The notes under the pieces were generated by a model, which made no database searches, was not told the DNA's origin, and was given only the letters and a program-made list of their open reading frames with translations. Source: an uncultured Aquimarina sp. (lineage in GTDB: Bacteria > Bacteroidota > Bacteroidia > Flavobacteriales > Flavobacteriaceae). From it: 64,000 nucleotides of DNA. Of this stretch, positions 7,773 to 16,978 are shown in pieces (position 1 is the stretch's first letter; each line of letters begins with the position of its first letter). A program made the translations under genes and the position numbers. Where the stretch lies: positions 62,001 through 126,000 of the forward strand of contig CANLMN010000010.1 of the NCBI GenBank assembly GCA_947492105.1, in the 5' to 3' direction.

Positions 7773-7981
7773 TTGTTTTTGCTCTTTTTAAAAAGTTGAT
7801 CTGCGGCGGCGTTAGCTTCCTTTTTGGTAGAATAAATCGCTATGATAACTGTCGCATCCAAGCCACGCCTGAATTTGTTCTTAAGCTCTTGCATCGTCGT
7901 GGGCTTTCCACTAAAAATTCCTTTACGGGAATTGTAATACGGGCTATAGACGATGTACATCTTGTTGGGATTTATTTTCAT
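7769..7981 (-). CDS. hypothetical small protein (70 aa)
   Basis: The gene sits directly between the large helicase gene (ends at 7982) and the AAA+ gene (4-base overlap), so it is certainly co-translated with them. The product is basic, with a beta-rich start (MYIVYSPYYNSRKGIF) and a C-terminal helix. No family recognised. Confidence 0.65.
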   Translation of the reverse strand: MKINPNKMYIVYSPYYNSRKGIFSGKPTTMQELKNKFRRGLDATVIIAIYSTKKEANAAADQLFKKSKNK

Positions 7982-10900
7982 CTATGCCTGTGCGATTTGT
8001 AATTGGTTAATCATTTCATCAATAGCTGAAATCTGGGCAATCGTATCTTCAAAAAACATACGTCCCAAGTCTTGATACGTATAATCTCCAAACACAAACT
8101 CGGCATTTCCATCTTCGTGTGGATGATTGAGAATAAAGTAACCCAAGCTTTCAATAGCATCGTGCAATGGCAGTCTGCGAGCATCGCTTACAATGTTGTT
8201 GAAGTCATCTTTTAATCCAGAGGCAAGCGTTTCCGTTTTCCAGATTTGGTACGGCTCTTCCACATTCTTAAACACGGGAATAAGCGAGTAATTGAATTTC
8301 TCTTTATCTGATAATGGGCGGTTGTAAATGACCAGTCCGTATTCATATTGCGAACTCGGTTCTTCATAGCTCACAAATCCAGTCGTAGGATTACTGCCCT
8401 GGCCATAAGCACGTCCTAATCGATATTTATAACTGCCAGAAGTAGATTTGGTCTTTGATTTCCACTCGGCTTCATTTTCAATTTCCCAATCTTCCAGTTC
8501 ACGTGCGTGACCTAGAAACTGCACGCCAAATGCATCCAGCCGATTCAAAAACAATTGCAGCTTTTCCAGATGCAGGGCTGCGGTCATATCTCCAGCATTT
8601 TGCACAAAATCTGGCAACTCATCCTGTGATTGACCATCTGCTCGTTTCAAGAACGACCGTAGTTTCTCATCAATAATCGCAGGATAGAGATCTCTTTTAT
8701 CCAGGTACAATTGAAAATAGTTTTCACTAATACGCTTTACGCGAAAGTTGAGCTTGTGATCTGCAAAAAAGTCATCTATGTCCAGTTTTCTAATAATGTT
8801 GAACGCTTCAGAAATAGGTAATACTGCCGAATTTGCTTCGCCATCCTTACCAAAATCTCGATGCAACAAGATGCCGTTCTTGATGGTTCCTTCTTTTGTA
8901 TTGTACTTAATGAGCTTGTTTTGAGTACCTATCTGATTAGAAGCACCTACAATATTCTCCGTAAGGATATGACGACGTTCTCGTTTTGAAGATGCTTTTT
9001 TGATGAGTTCATTCCATTCCAGATTAACCATTTGCACATCAGCTTCAGAGATATCTCGACTTTCTGTAAAAATCTGTGAGATAAAACTCTGTTCTGCTGG
9101 TTGTAAGCTGTAGGTCAAAATCTTTCTTGAATCTGTCACTCCAAACTTGAGACTGATGTTACTTAAGGTGTATGGGTTCTTTCCAGATTTACCGATGCTC
9201 ACACCTAAAAAGATGCCCCAAGATGGTGTGATAGTAGTTCCGATAAAAGGAACTCGTACCACATCGCCTATATTCCACATCGTGATGTATCTGATGATAG
9301 AGCGCTTAGTATTTTCCAAACCAGCAACATAGGTCGCAAGCTGTGATGTTTTTGCGTGGACGATCTCTTCTAGCTTCGTCCAGTCGGACTGTATGCGCTC
9401 GTTTTCTTTTTCGGTCTTGCCACTACCACGTTGCGGTAAATTGTCCCGATCTTCTTTCAGTCTATTGATGACATCCAGCTTTTTCGCTTTGCGTTCTTCA
9501 ATAAGCAATGGATATTTTTCATTGATGGCATCTACCATTTTCATACGCACCTGAACAGGTTTTTGACCATCCAGTGCATCTGTGATGCGCTTGTCAATAT
9601 CTTGTTTGGTAAATGGTCGTTTCAGATTATTGACGATGGTAATATCACGCACGGTATCTTTCCCGAAAGGTGTAGCGCCACCTTGACCTTTCTGGAACAA
9701 AAAACGCTTTTTAGTTTCTGCATCGAGTGGCAAGAATTCGGTTTCAAGATCATAGGTACCTTGCTGTTTTTCCAGTTTTATCTGATGGTCATATCGTTCT
9801 AACAAATCATCATACAAGGCATCTTGCTCTTCTACCTTGAGTAAGCCCGCACGTCCAGTCAGTTGTCGCACCGCACCATCTTTAAACCCATTGCGCTCAT
9901 ATCGTATGTTTCCGGTTTTATCAGTTTTCTTTTGATAAGTAGGATAACCGAGCTGCTCCATCATTTCCTGATTCTCATCTACCCAATTCCACGCTGCGAT
10001 ATCGCCATATTTATTTAGAAAATCTGCGCTCTTTAGAGTTTCATCATTGGTTTTCTGTGAGCCTGTGGTATTAGCATCCAGCGATTTCAATTTTGCCTTG
10101 AGCATAGTCATCAGTCGTTTTTCCGTAGGAATGTCACTTGTGATGTAATAGTATTCGGGCAACACCACTTGACCAGTACGATTGATACGACCACGTTTCT
10201 GAACTTCGGTATTGATATCCAATTCAAACTGATGCACAATCATCGCTCGCTGGCGTTGATCCTTAAAATCTTTACTGGCGTGAGCAGAAGATCCTGTACT
10301 ACCACTTTGGTTAATGAGCAGCACATCATAATCGCCACTATTGAACATTCTGAAAGAACGTTCGGTATTACTACGAAAAGCCTGTACAACCGCTTCATCA
10401 CCATCCATCGCAATACGCTGATTACGGCCTGTAACTTCGGCAACTTTAAAGTACATATCGGTGTGACCGCCTAAATGTTTTGGTTTTTTCTGGGTTTCAA
10501 TCAAGTGTATTAATTCATCAATGGGCGAAATGGATAATCCAGAACTCTCAAGAACCATTCGGCTCTTGATATCTTTATATCGCTCAATACCTTTCTGTGG
10601 TAATTCTTCGAGTTCTATACGTTCTCTGGTTTTTGAGCCATCGATTGCGGTATAATTGTAGTTGAAAATACCGTCGAGACCACGTACTAGCGTACGTACA
10701 AAATCCATTTGCTCGTTAGGGATTACATCACCACTAACCAGATTCATTTCCTTTAAAAAAGCACCCATCGTGGATTTGAATGCGATGACCACTTTCTTGT
10801 CTTCCTTCAGTAATTTGACGGTGTGATTTACCACATCCTTTACTTTCAAGGCAAATAACATCTGATCAACGATATTGAAGACTCTTGAGAAGTAAGGCGA

Positions 10901-12241
10901 TTGCTTTACGCCAAGACTTCTGGGTTTAGATGACATATGCTCGCCCTGCGCTTTCGCGGAAGCGTGAATATCTGCCAGCAATGGTGCCACAAATTCCTGT
11001 TCAAATTGTACCACTTCATTCATCAACGATATGATACTGTTCACACTCGCACGGCTTTTACTGCGTTGTGGCTCTGCATCCAGCGTGATGTAATCTACGT
11101 TGATGCCTTCATTAGACCGCTGTCTCCTGATGAGTTGCCCACTTTCTGAAAGATTAGACGCTACGATTTCCTGAAGCGCCAAACCGCCACTTGTCATCGA
11201 GCGTACAAAACTTGCATCGGTAAGACCAGTCTCAGCTATGGCAGTTTTCTTTGCGTAAAACGGCATTACTTCTGGATATTTGGCAAAGGTGGCGCTCAAA
11301 AAACAGCACGCCTTTGTCTGCGGAAGTACTTCGCGCATCCAGGTACCAATGATGGAATCAAAGCCACCGGCCATATGCGACTCGTCAAGAATGAAAATGA
11401 CTTTCCTGTATTTCTTGCTGCCTTCCAGACCGTTGTTGACCATACTTTCAAGCCACAATCGTTTGTAAGGATGCGCCGACTGAACCTGTGAATAGGTACA
11501 GAAAATCATATCGTAGCCTACTGGTAAATGGTCGAGTGTTTCTGTGATTGTTATAAACGGTACTTTATCTGGATCTGGTAGATTCTTGCCTATCTTTTTG
11601 TGCCACTCAATAGACTCTGGACTTTCTGTGGGAAACTCTTTTTCGGTAGTGATAAGTTCGTATTGCGCCTTGCTGTTCATTGGGCTAAAAACCACTTTTC
11701 CGTCTGCATCCTTCACTTTGGCATCGGTATCTGTGTTGACAATAAAAGGTCGGATATTGTCAAAACCGATGGCTTTGAGATCCCGATACATATCTGTAAA
11801 CAGATCGGGCTTTTTTGTAAAAAAAACGGGAAGAAAGCCCTGCATAACTGCGTGTCGTATCACCGCAGCAGCTTGCCTGCCTTTCCCAATTCCCGTTTGA
11901 TCTGCGATGATAATACCTTGCTCATTTTCAAATTGCTTGAGATAGAGGCCTACGGCATCTACTTGTTCTGCACCCAAGCCTTTCCACATTGCTTTGGTAG
12001 ATTCATACTTGAGCTGGTTGCGCACGTAATTGTCAATGTTTCCTTTATCCTTCACAATACGATTTAGGGACTTCTGAACTTCAAAAGCCATATTGCGCGG
12101 TATGAGCGTGTTCATTTTATACGGTGCCTGTGACTTAGACACGTAAGGAACCAAAGCTGCCTCCTGCGTAGCAAGTTTTGCAACTTCATCAGCATTCTGA
12201 CTGAATTCTGCTTCTTTGATATCGAGTTCTTCGTTATTCAT
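7982..12241 (-). CDS. Strawberry-notch (Sno)-type superfamily 2 helicase (1419 aa)
   Basis: The N-terminal ATPase domain has a Walker A variant, QTGIGKGRQ (about residue 117), and a DExH box, DESHMAGG (about 285). The second helicase domain ends in motif VI, QKRGRINRTGQ (about 679). This set of variant motifs is typical of the Sno/Strawberry-notch branch, which in bacteria occurs on phages and conjugative elements next to DNA methyltransferases. The roughly 700-residue C-terminal part is helical and charged, of unknown function. It overlaps the 140-aa gene by 8 bases. Likely roles are ATP-driven DNA translocation in anti-restriction or element maintenance; the sequence alone does not decide. 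One variant of the palindrome lies inside (10949). Confidence 0.85.
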   Translation of the reverse strand: MNNEELDIKEAEFSQNADEVAKLATQEAALVPYVSKSQAPYKMNTLIPRNMAFEVQKSLNRIVKDKGNIDNYVRNQLKYESTKAMWKGLGAEQVDAVGLYLKQFENEQGIIIADQTGIGKGRQAAAVIRHAVMQGFLPVFFTKKPDLFTDMYRDLKAIGFDNIRPFIVNTDTDAKVKDADGKVVFSPMNSKAQYELITTEKEFPTESPESIEWHKKIGKNLPDPDKVPFITITETLDHLPVGYDMIFCTYSQVQSAHPYKRLWLESMVNNGLEGSKKYRKVIFILDESHMAGGFDSIIGTWMREVLPQTKACCFLSATFAKYPEVMPFYAKKTAIAETGLTDASFVRSMTSGGLALQEIVASNLSESGQLIRRQRSNEGINVDYITLDAEPQRSKSRASVNSIISLMNEVVQFEQEFVAPLLADIHASAKAQGEHMSSKPRSLGVKQSPYFSRVFNIVDQMLFALKVKDVVNHTVKLLKEDKKVVIAFKSTMGAFLKEMNLVSGDVIPNEQMDFVRTLVRGLDGIFNYNYTAIDGSKTRERIELEELPQKGIERYKDIKSRMVLESSGLSISPIDELIHLIETQKKPKHLGGHTDMYFKVAEVTGRNQRIAMDGDEAVVQAFRSNTERSFRMFNSGDYDVLLINQSGSTGSSAHASKDFKDQRQRAMIVHQFELDINTEVQKRGRINRTGQVVLPEYYYITSDIPTEKRLMTMLKAKLKSLDANTTGSQKTNDETLKSADFLNKYGDIAAWNWVDENQEMMEQLGYPTYQKKTDKTGNIRYERNGFKDGAVRQLTGRAGLLKVEEQDALYDDLLERYDHQIKLEKQQGTYDLETEFLPLDAETKKRFLFQKGQGGATPFGKDTVRDITIVNNLKRPFTKQDIDKRITDALDGQKPVQVRMKMVDAINEKYPLLIEERKAKKLDVINRLKEDRDNLPQRGSGKTEKENERIQSDWTKLEEIVHAKTSQLATYVAGLENTKRSIIRYITMWNIGDVVRVPFIGTTITPSWGIFLGVSIGKSGKNPYTLSNISLKFGVTDSRKILTYSLQPAEQSFISQIFTESRDISEADVQMVNLEWNELIKKASSKRERRHILTENIVGASNQIGTQNKLIKYNTKEGTIKNGILLHRDFGKDGEANSAVLPISEAFNIIRKLDIDDFFADHKLNFRVKRISENYFQLYLDKRDLYPAIIDEKLRSFLKRADGQSQDELPDFVQNAGDMTAALHLEKLQLFLNRLDAFGVQFLGHARELEDWEIENEAEWKSKTKSTSGSYKYRLGRAYGQGSNPTTGFVSYEEPSSQYEYGLVIYNRPLSDKEKFNYSLIPVFKNVEEPYQIWKTETLASGLKDDFNNIVSDARRLPLHDAIESLGYFILNHPHEDGNAEFVFGDYTYQDLGRMFFEDTIAQISAIDEMINQLQIAQA
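10949..10964. repeat. 16-bp palindrome copy, one internal mismatch
   Basis: CGCTTTCGCGGAAGCG differs from the consensus palindrome at one base and lies within the Sno helicase gene. Confidence 0.75.
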
Positions 12242-12656
12242 TTTTGAAAAAGGCTAATGCTTCCAAATAGCTGCGAAGCGTGGTTTCTGAATACAATTGC
12301 ACGGCTTCTTCCTTATCCATACCACCATACATTATAGAACTGGTCGGCAGGCTATCATCCATCTTGTCCCAACTTTCCTTGAGCGTCCAGAGTGCGGTCT
12401 GCATCTTGTCGGTTTTCAATAGAAAACTGGCGATTTCATCGGTAGTGTTTCCTTCGTTGTAAACCACTTCCAGATATTCTTCTATGAGTGCGATGGGATT
12501 TTCGCCCACTGCTCTTGCTTGCTCGATGAGTTCGTGCAATTGAATAAAAATGCCAGCTTCGTGATCTTCAAAACGCTCAAATTTTGATGGATTTGAGACC
12601 ATAAAAAGTCGTGCTTTGATATCTCCAGACATTAATTGGTTATTGTAAAATATCAT
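12234..12656 (-). CDS. hypothetical protein (140 aa)
   Basis: The gene overlaps the methyltransferase stop by one base and the helicase start by eight, so the three are translationally coupled. The product is soluble, acidic and predicted all-helical. Its fixed place between a methyltransferase and its helicase suggests an adaptor or subunit, but no domain is recognised. Confidence 0.65.
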   Translation of the reverse strand: MIFYNNQLMSGDIKARLFMVSNPSKFERFEDHEAGIFIQLHELIEQARAVGENPIALIEEYLEVVYNEGNTTDEIASFLLKTDKMQTALWTLKESWDKMDDSLPTSSIMYGGMDKEEAVQLYSETTLRSYLEALAFFKNE

Positions 12657-15343
12657 TAGGTTCTTGCTTTTTTGAGTTGGGATATGAGTGTATTTAGATT
12701 GGGTTTGATGTGTGACTTCACACGTTTCCAGAGATCAAAGAAACTCTCAACCATCGTGTTCAGTTCTGGTGCTTTGGAACGATCTGGTGCTACTCCAAAT
12801 GGTTTTGACTTTCTGCCACCTATGAGTATGAGCATTGTTTTGGTCACAGCGCCTTGTTTATTGTAGAGCTTATAACTGTTCATATTGATGATATCATCCA
12901 CCTGATAATGGCGGTACAACCAGTTAAAGAAAGGTCGGTACTTAGCAAAGAGTCCATCTTCGCCAAAATAGACGTGACCCATTATGATAATAGCTGCTTT
13001 GCCATCATCTTTCATCGTGTGCAAAGCGAGTCCTGCCATCAAATGTTCCAGACGAATATGGTTGGCAATCCCACGATGTTTATTAAAGTATTTATTGGCA
13101 ATACGTTCTTTATCAAACTTTGATGCTTCCCATTTTGCAAAAGGTGGATTGGTTACAATCACGTCGTGAACCTTGGTCATTACTTCTGGAAAAGGCTCGG
13201 CGGCGTTGTTATTGGTAATGCGCCCAAAACCTTGATATTCCAGCGATTTCTTTCGGCTGTTGTCAATCTCGTTGACGTGCGTAATTCGCGGATTTGCACC
13301 TACCAGCAATAAGCCATTACCTGCGCTTGGTTCAAAAATGAACTCGGCATCTTTCATCTGTGTGTATTCTGCCACGATTGCACCTATGGGACAAGGCGTT
13401 GAGTATTGCTTGTAGAGTTCCTTACTACTGTCTGAATACGCATACGTAGGTTGTATCTGACTCCAAAAAAAGTCCATTTTTCGCAATCGGCTTTCAAATG
13501 GAATCGGTTCTTTATAGAGCATTTTGTACCACAAGAGCCAACTCAATTCTACTGCTTCCCAGAGCGCACCGATGTTTGGCGCACCTGTTTCATCCTTTAA
13601 GGCTTCGACTTTCTTTTTTGATAGACGTTCCGCTTTCGCGAAAGCGATATGCATCACAGCCACAACACGATCTATGTAATCGTTTTTGGACTTCGATTTT
13701 GTAGAACTTTGTTTTTTAGGAAGTGATTTAGGCGCAGGATTAGGTTTGTTCTGATCATCTAAATAAGCCTGAAGAGTAGCTTTTGAACGTTCTAAACGGT
13801 TCATCTGCCATTGCATTTCGCTGAAAGCTTCCTTCGAATTTTTGTCCGTTTTGGGTTTGCCCGTTTTGGGATTTACGTAGTCCAAATGATCTTCTACCAA
13901 CTGCAAAAGCATATCATTTATGATTTCAATGCCTTTTTGAGGATCTGCCACGGGACGAGAATGCTCCACCACAGACCACCATTTATGACTGTCGTTTTCA
14001 ATGTCGATTTCTGCGCCCAAAGGCGAGACACTTCTATATCCCGTATGGATATTTACATAGGGATAATCCAAGTCTGTTGGGTAACCGATGGCTGAGAAAG
14101 CTTCCGGACCACGATTTTCCCACTCCTGTAACAGTGCTGAACGATTCACTTTTACGCCATAATCTTTAGGATGTGGCATTTGCGAAAGCTGAAAAAGCTC
14201 CAGACCAGAAACTTGATTGAGATTCTCGTCTGTGATTTTATAAAGTTGGGGAAACTTAAATTTTAAGAAATTGCCATCGCCTATGGTCAAACTTCCAGAT
14301 TGAAAAGGTTCACCAGCGTGCACGGGCACAAGCACATTAGGAACTATATGATCCCGACTAAAAATATCTTTTGATACCGCCAGCGCTTCGATCTTGATTT
14401 TTTTTAAGGGAATGAGTTCCAACTTCAGTGACTGATATAACCGATTGACTTGCATCAACGCCATCGCTCGGTCGCCAATTTCCAGGTCGTACACCCAATC
14501 CTTAAAGTTTTGCAAGGCTTTTAAGAGATGGTTTCTAAAATGAATCTCGCTCCACTGCTCTGAGGCATCTTCGAGGTCGCTTATAGTTGTAGAGATAATC
14601 GTTTCTGGTTCGTCGTTCACTTCTTCGGTCTGCTCGTTGAGTTTTTCAATAACTTCTTTTAAAATCGACCGTGTAGAAAGGTTACGTTCTGCATCCGTTT
14701 GATAACCAGAATCATCTTCTTCTTTTGGTGCTATTTCTTTAGGAACTTCCTTATTTTCTATTTCTCCTTTCTTAGCAACTAGCTCATCTTTTGAAGGTAC
14801 TTCCTTAGCGACTTCCAATTCTGTACGTTCACTTTCTAAAGCGACCATACCATCTATCACGTTCCCATCTCTAAACAGGACGCGCGACTTTCTCTTATAG
14901 TTGCGAGGATGTACTTCTATATGCTTGAGTGCATCGCCATATTTACGCATCGCAAAGCGACTTGCAATCTCATAGGCTACTTTCTTGTAGGAATCAAATA
15001 CAACGAAATGTTCCTGCTCAGCTTTTTGCTGTCCCTTAAGGAAGATCGTTACATAGGAAAACTGACCAGAGTCGATGTTTTCTAAGGACGACTCAAAAGA
15101 TGGATGGATTAACACCTGTTTCCAATCGCCATCTCTGCCAAATTCCTTTTCCAGCTCTTCCGTATAGCGACAGTAGGCAGGATGATTGTCCACATACCAT
15201 TTGGTAGGATCTGACAGCGTTTCCTTAAAACCAAGCTCCTTCAAATGAAATGCTAGTTCTTTAGGAAGCACTTCGCTAAAATGAAGCTCAATGCCTTTTT
15301 TCTGTTTGTTGAGTGTACTGGTTAACTGCATTTGCGATCCCAA
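12656..15343 (-). CDS. DNA adenine-type methyltransferase with long N-terminal region (895 aa)
   Basis: The C-terminal third carries an S-adenosylmethionine-binding motif, FEPSAGNG (about 669), and the catalytic NPPF motif (VIVTNPPFAKWE, about 731) of N6-adenine or N4-cytosine DNA methyltransferases. The N-terminal 230 residues form a separate domain, followed by an acidic linker (about 190-260) and a large middle region (about 260-540) I do not recognise. No restriction endonuclease gene is nearby. It is the first gene of the overlapping operon with the 140-aa protein, Sno helicase and AAA+ ATPase, recalling the methyltransferase/helicase DarB-type anti-restriction proteins of phage P1. Self-protection of element DNA is a reasonable inference. 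Confidence 0.8.
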   Translation of the reverse strand: MGSQMQLTSTLNKQKKGIELHFSEVLPKELAFHLKELGFKETLSDPTKWYVDNHPAYCRYTEELEKEFGRDGDWKQVLIHPSFESSLENIDSGQFSYVTIFLKGQQKAEQEHFVVFDSYKKVAYEIASRFAMRKYGDALKHIEVHPRNYKRKSRVLFRDGNVIDGMVALESERTELEVAKEVPSKDELVAKKGEIENKEVPKEIAPKEEDDSGYQTDAERNLSTRSILKEVIEKLNEQTEEVNDEPETIISTTISDLEDASEQWSEIHFRNHLLKALQNFKDWVYDLEIGDRAMALMQVNRLYQSLKLELIPLKKIKIEALAVSKDIFSRDHIVPNVLVPVHAGEPFQSGSLTIGDGNFLKFKFPQLYKITDENLNQVSGLELFQLSQMPHPKDYGVKVNRSALLQEWENRGPEAFSAIGYPTDLDYPYVNIHTGYRSVSPLGAEIDIENDSHKWWSVVEHSRPVADPQKGIEIINDMLLQLVEDHLDYVNPKTGKPKTDKNSKEAFSEMQWQMNRLERSKATLQAYLDDQNKPNPAPKSLPKKQSSTKSKSKNDYIDRVVAVMHIAFAKAERLSKKKVEALKDETGAPNIGALWEAVELSWLLWYKMLYKEPIPFESRLRKMDFFWSQIQPTYAYSDSSKELYKQYSTPCPIGAIVAEYTQMKDAEFIFEPSAGNGLLLVGANPRITHVNEIDNSRKKSLEYQGFGRITNNNAAEPFPEVMTKVHDVIVTNPPFAKWEASKFDKERIANKYFNKHRGIANHIRLEHLMAGLALHTMKDDGKAAIIIMGHVYFGEDGLFAKYRPFFNWLYRHYQVDDIINMNSYKLYNKQGAVTKTMLILIGGRKSKPFGVAPDRSKAPELNTMVESFFDLWKRVKSHIKPNLNTLISQLKKART
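13631..13646. repeat. 16-bp palindrome copy, perfect
   Basis: CGCTTTCGCGAAAGCG is a perfect copy in the methyltransferase gene, encoding AFAKA. Confidence 0.85.
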
Positions 15344-15400
15344 AATTTGCTAGTCGCTTAGGGACTAGTTTGTGGTGTGACTTGGGATAAATATAGATTT

Positions 15401-15416
15401 CGCTTTCGCGAAAGTG
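15401..15416. repeat. 16-bp palindrome copy, intergenic
   Basis: CGCTTTCGCGAAAGTG is a copy with one mismatch, and the only one seen outside a gene. It lies 58 bases upstream of the methyltransferase start. Confidence 0.75.
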
Positions 15417-15475
15417 GCGTCACGCAAAGGGATTGCGGTACGTCGAAGCGTGATGCTTATAGGTCAATAGACATT

Positions 15476-15499
15476 AAACCCTAGCGAGAGCTAGGGTTT
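15476..15499. terminator. bidirectional intrinsic terminator
   Basis: A perfect 10-bp stem (AAACCCTAGC with GCTAGGGTTT) closed by a GAGA tetraloop, with T-rich flanks. It would stop leftward transcription from the glycosyltransferase operon before the methyltransferase operon begins. Confidence 0.7.
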
Positions 15500-15543
15500 T
15501 GAATTTATAGGTTGTATAAATTAATATTGGCTTGTTCGGTACG

Positions 15544-15576
15544 CAACATCATCTTAATAAAATCAAGATGATGTTG
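15544..15576. promoter_or_regulatory. perfect 12-bp inverted repeat
   Basis: CAACATCATCTT and AAGATGATGTTG form a perfect 12-bp inverted repeat with a 9-base loop, 65 bases upstream of the 43-aa ORF. There is no T-run, so an operator or a 5'-leader hairpin is more likely than a terminator. Confidence 0.5.
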
Positions 15577-15640
15577 AAAACTTAAATCTTCAAACAGCTT
15601 GTAAATGATTAAATTAGTACAACATTTTAAATACAATATT

Positions 15641-15772
15641 ATGGGAATCAAGACAGGTCCAAAAAGAATTGCAAAGTCAACTGGCAAACCAGATAGACGT
15701 CAGCGAGATAATAAAAAGACCGGTGGGAACACACCGTCATTAAAACCGCATAAGCATAAGAAAGGAGATTAA
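15641..15772 (+). CDS. small basic protein (43 aa), second of a pair
   Basis: An ATG frame of 43 residues is very rich in Lys, Arg and Gly (GPKRIAK, DRRQRDNKK, KPHKHKKGD). It runs against the surrounding minus-strand genes in an otherwise empty 450-base gap and ends 22 bases before the convergent glycosyltransferase stop. Its length and disordered basic character match the ORF at 64-195, though residue identity is low. A nucleic-acid-binding role is inferred from charge only. Confidence 0.55.
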   Translation: MGIKTGPKRIAKSTGKPDRRQRDNKKTGGNTPSLKPHKHKKGD

Positions 15773-15793
15773 ATTCTTCCAAAATAAACTTGC

Positions 15794-16978
15794 CTAAATA
15801 AACAAATCCTGAAACAACTGTAACTGCCTACTGGTAAAGTGCTGTTCCATCCAGATGGACTTGAGCGCGTTTTTGCCCATCTGCTCACGAAGAGCTTTAT
15901 CCTTTACTAATCGTAAGATGGACTTTACCCAATCGTCAGAAGTTTCGGCAAGCAGTCCTGTTTCTCCTTCCTTAAGAACTTGCTTAGCCGGATGATAAAC
16001 AGAGGCTATTGCCGGAATACCATAAACTGCGCACTCTAATAGCGTAGTGTAAGGTTCGCATTGAGAAAAGCGGTTCTTTTCACTTGGTAATAGAACTATA
16101 TCTAGTGCCAAATCATTCAATGTTTTAAAGTGATTTTCAAAAGCGACGGGCTTATGATATTCTACGGCTAATCCTTTAAGAACCAGCTCGCCTTGAATGT
16201 CTTGTCCGTTCCAACCGTAGCATACAAATTGAACTCCTTCCTTAAGGACTTCTTTCGTTTTTGCAACTAGTTCCTTAAGGACTAGCAAATCTGACAACTG
16301 ACTTTTACTACCTAAAATACCAATCCGAATGATTTGAGAGTCATTCCTTTTCAACGGTGGTATCTCTTCATAACCCAGTCGTGACACTAAAGATGGCAAT
16401 TGCACTACGTGTGTGGTGTGATTGGGAAAGTTTTGTAACAACAATTTTTTGTAAAAGTTGGATAGTGGTTTTGTTGCAGTTGTTACAATATCCATTGAAA
16501 TCATATTAGATAACAACTGCTCTTTATCTCGAGTACCAATCTTGCGTGACATTGTGTGACTTTGTGGAATAGCGGTGTAATTCTTATCCACATCCATTAC
16601 CAATTGCACATCTGGACGCAAGACGCGTATAGCTTTGATAAAAAAATCCACATCTGAGAATATAACTGGAAAGATGATGTAATCTGCCCAATATAAAAGT
16701 TGTTCATCAATCAAGTTTTCATAATCTTCAAAACGTTTATTAAAGTCAAAAGTCTCAATCTTAGTGATTATGGCGGTATGTGACGCAGTTTTGTTCAACT
16801 CTAATGCTGGTGTTATTGCTCGATAATATCCTGTGGCATCCAAGCAGGGTGAAACATAAAGTAAATGAATGGTATCATCATTTTCTTTACAATTTGGATA
16901 TTTCCGACGGAAAGAAGTTTCGGTCTTTAATCGTTTCTGAAGTTCTAAAATGGTTCTCATATCAGTTGATTTCGGCAT
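15794..16978 (-). CDS. GT4-type glycosyltransferase
   Basis: The 394-residue protein has the GT-B layout. The N-terminal Rossmann half (about 35-215) opens with IHLLYVSPCLDATGYYR. The C-terminal half starts with IIRIGILGSKSQLSDL (about 222) and holds the EPYTTLLECAVYGIPAIAS motif (about 313-331), which matches the family-4 EX7E nucleotide-sugar site. The product would be a cytosolic sugar transferase; the acceptor is unknown. It is the last gene of a minus-strand run that starts at 19139 and overlaps the 93-aa gene by 17 bases. Its presence among DNA-handling genes raises the possibilities of surface-glycan alteration or DNA-base glycosylation, both unproven. Confidence 0.75.
   Translation of the reverse strand: MPKSTDMRTILELQKRLKTETSFRRKYPNCKENDDTIHLLYVSPCLDATGYYRAITPALELNKTASHTAIITKIETFDFNKRFEDYENLIDEQLLYWADYIIFPVIFSDVDFFIKAIRVLRPDVQLVMDVDKNYTAIPQSHTMSRKIGTRDKEQLLSNMISMDIVTTATKPLSNFYKKLLLQNFPNHTTHVVQLPSLVSRLGYEEIPPLKRNDSQIIRIGILGSKSQLSDLLVLKELVAKTKEVLKEGVQFVCYGWNGQDIQGELVLKGLAVEYHKPVAFENHFKTLNDLALDIVLLPSEKNRFSQCEPYTTLLECAVYGIPAIASVYHPAKQVLKEGETGLLAETSDDWVKSILRLVKDKALREQMGKNALKSIWMEQHFTSRQLQLFQDLFI

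Noticed and set aside
11600-12067. 155-codon plus-strand frame opposite the Sno helicase
   Set aside because: It lies wholly antisense to a well-supported gene with clear motifs and has no recognisable domain of its own.
12656-15343. Methyltransferase as part of a classical restriction-modification system
   Set aside because: No endonuclease or specificity subunit is encoded nearby; the operon partners are a Sno helicase and a MoxR-type ATPase.
16190-16310. Repeated CCTTAAGGA words in the glycosyltransferase gene, considered as operators
   Set aside because: They encode recurring VLKEG-type residues in the protein and are irregularly spaced, so a coding explanation is enough.
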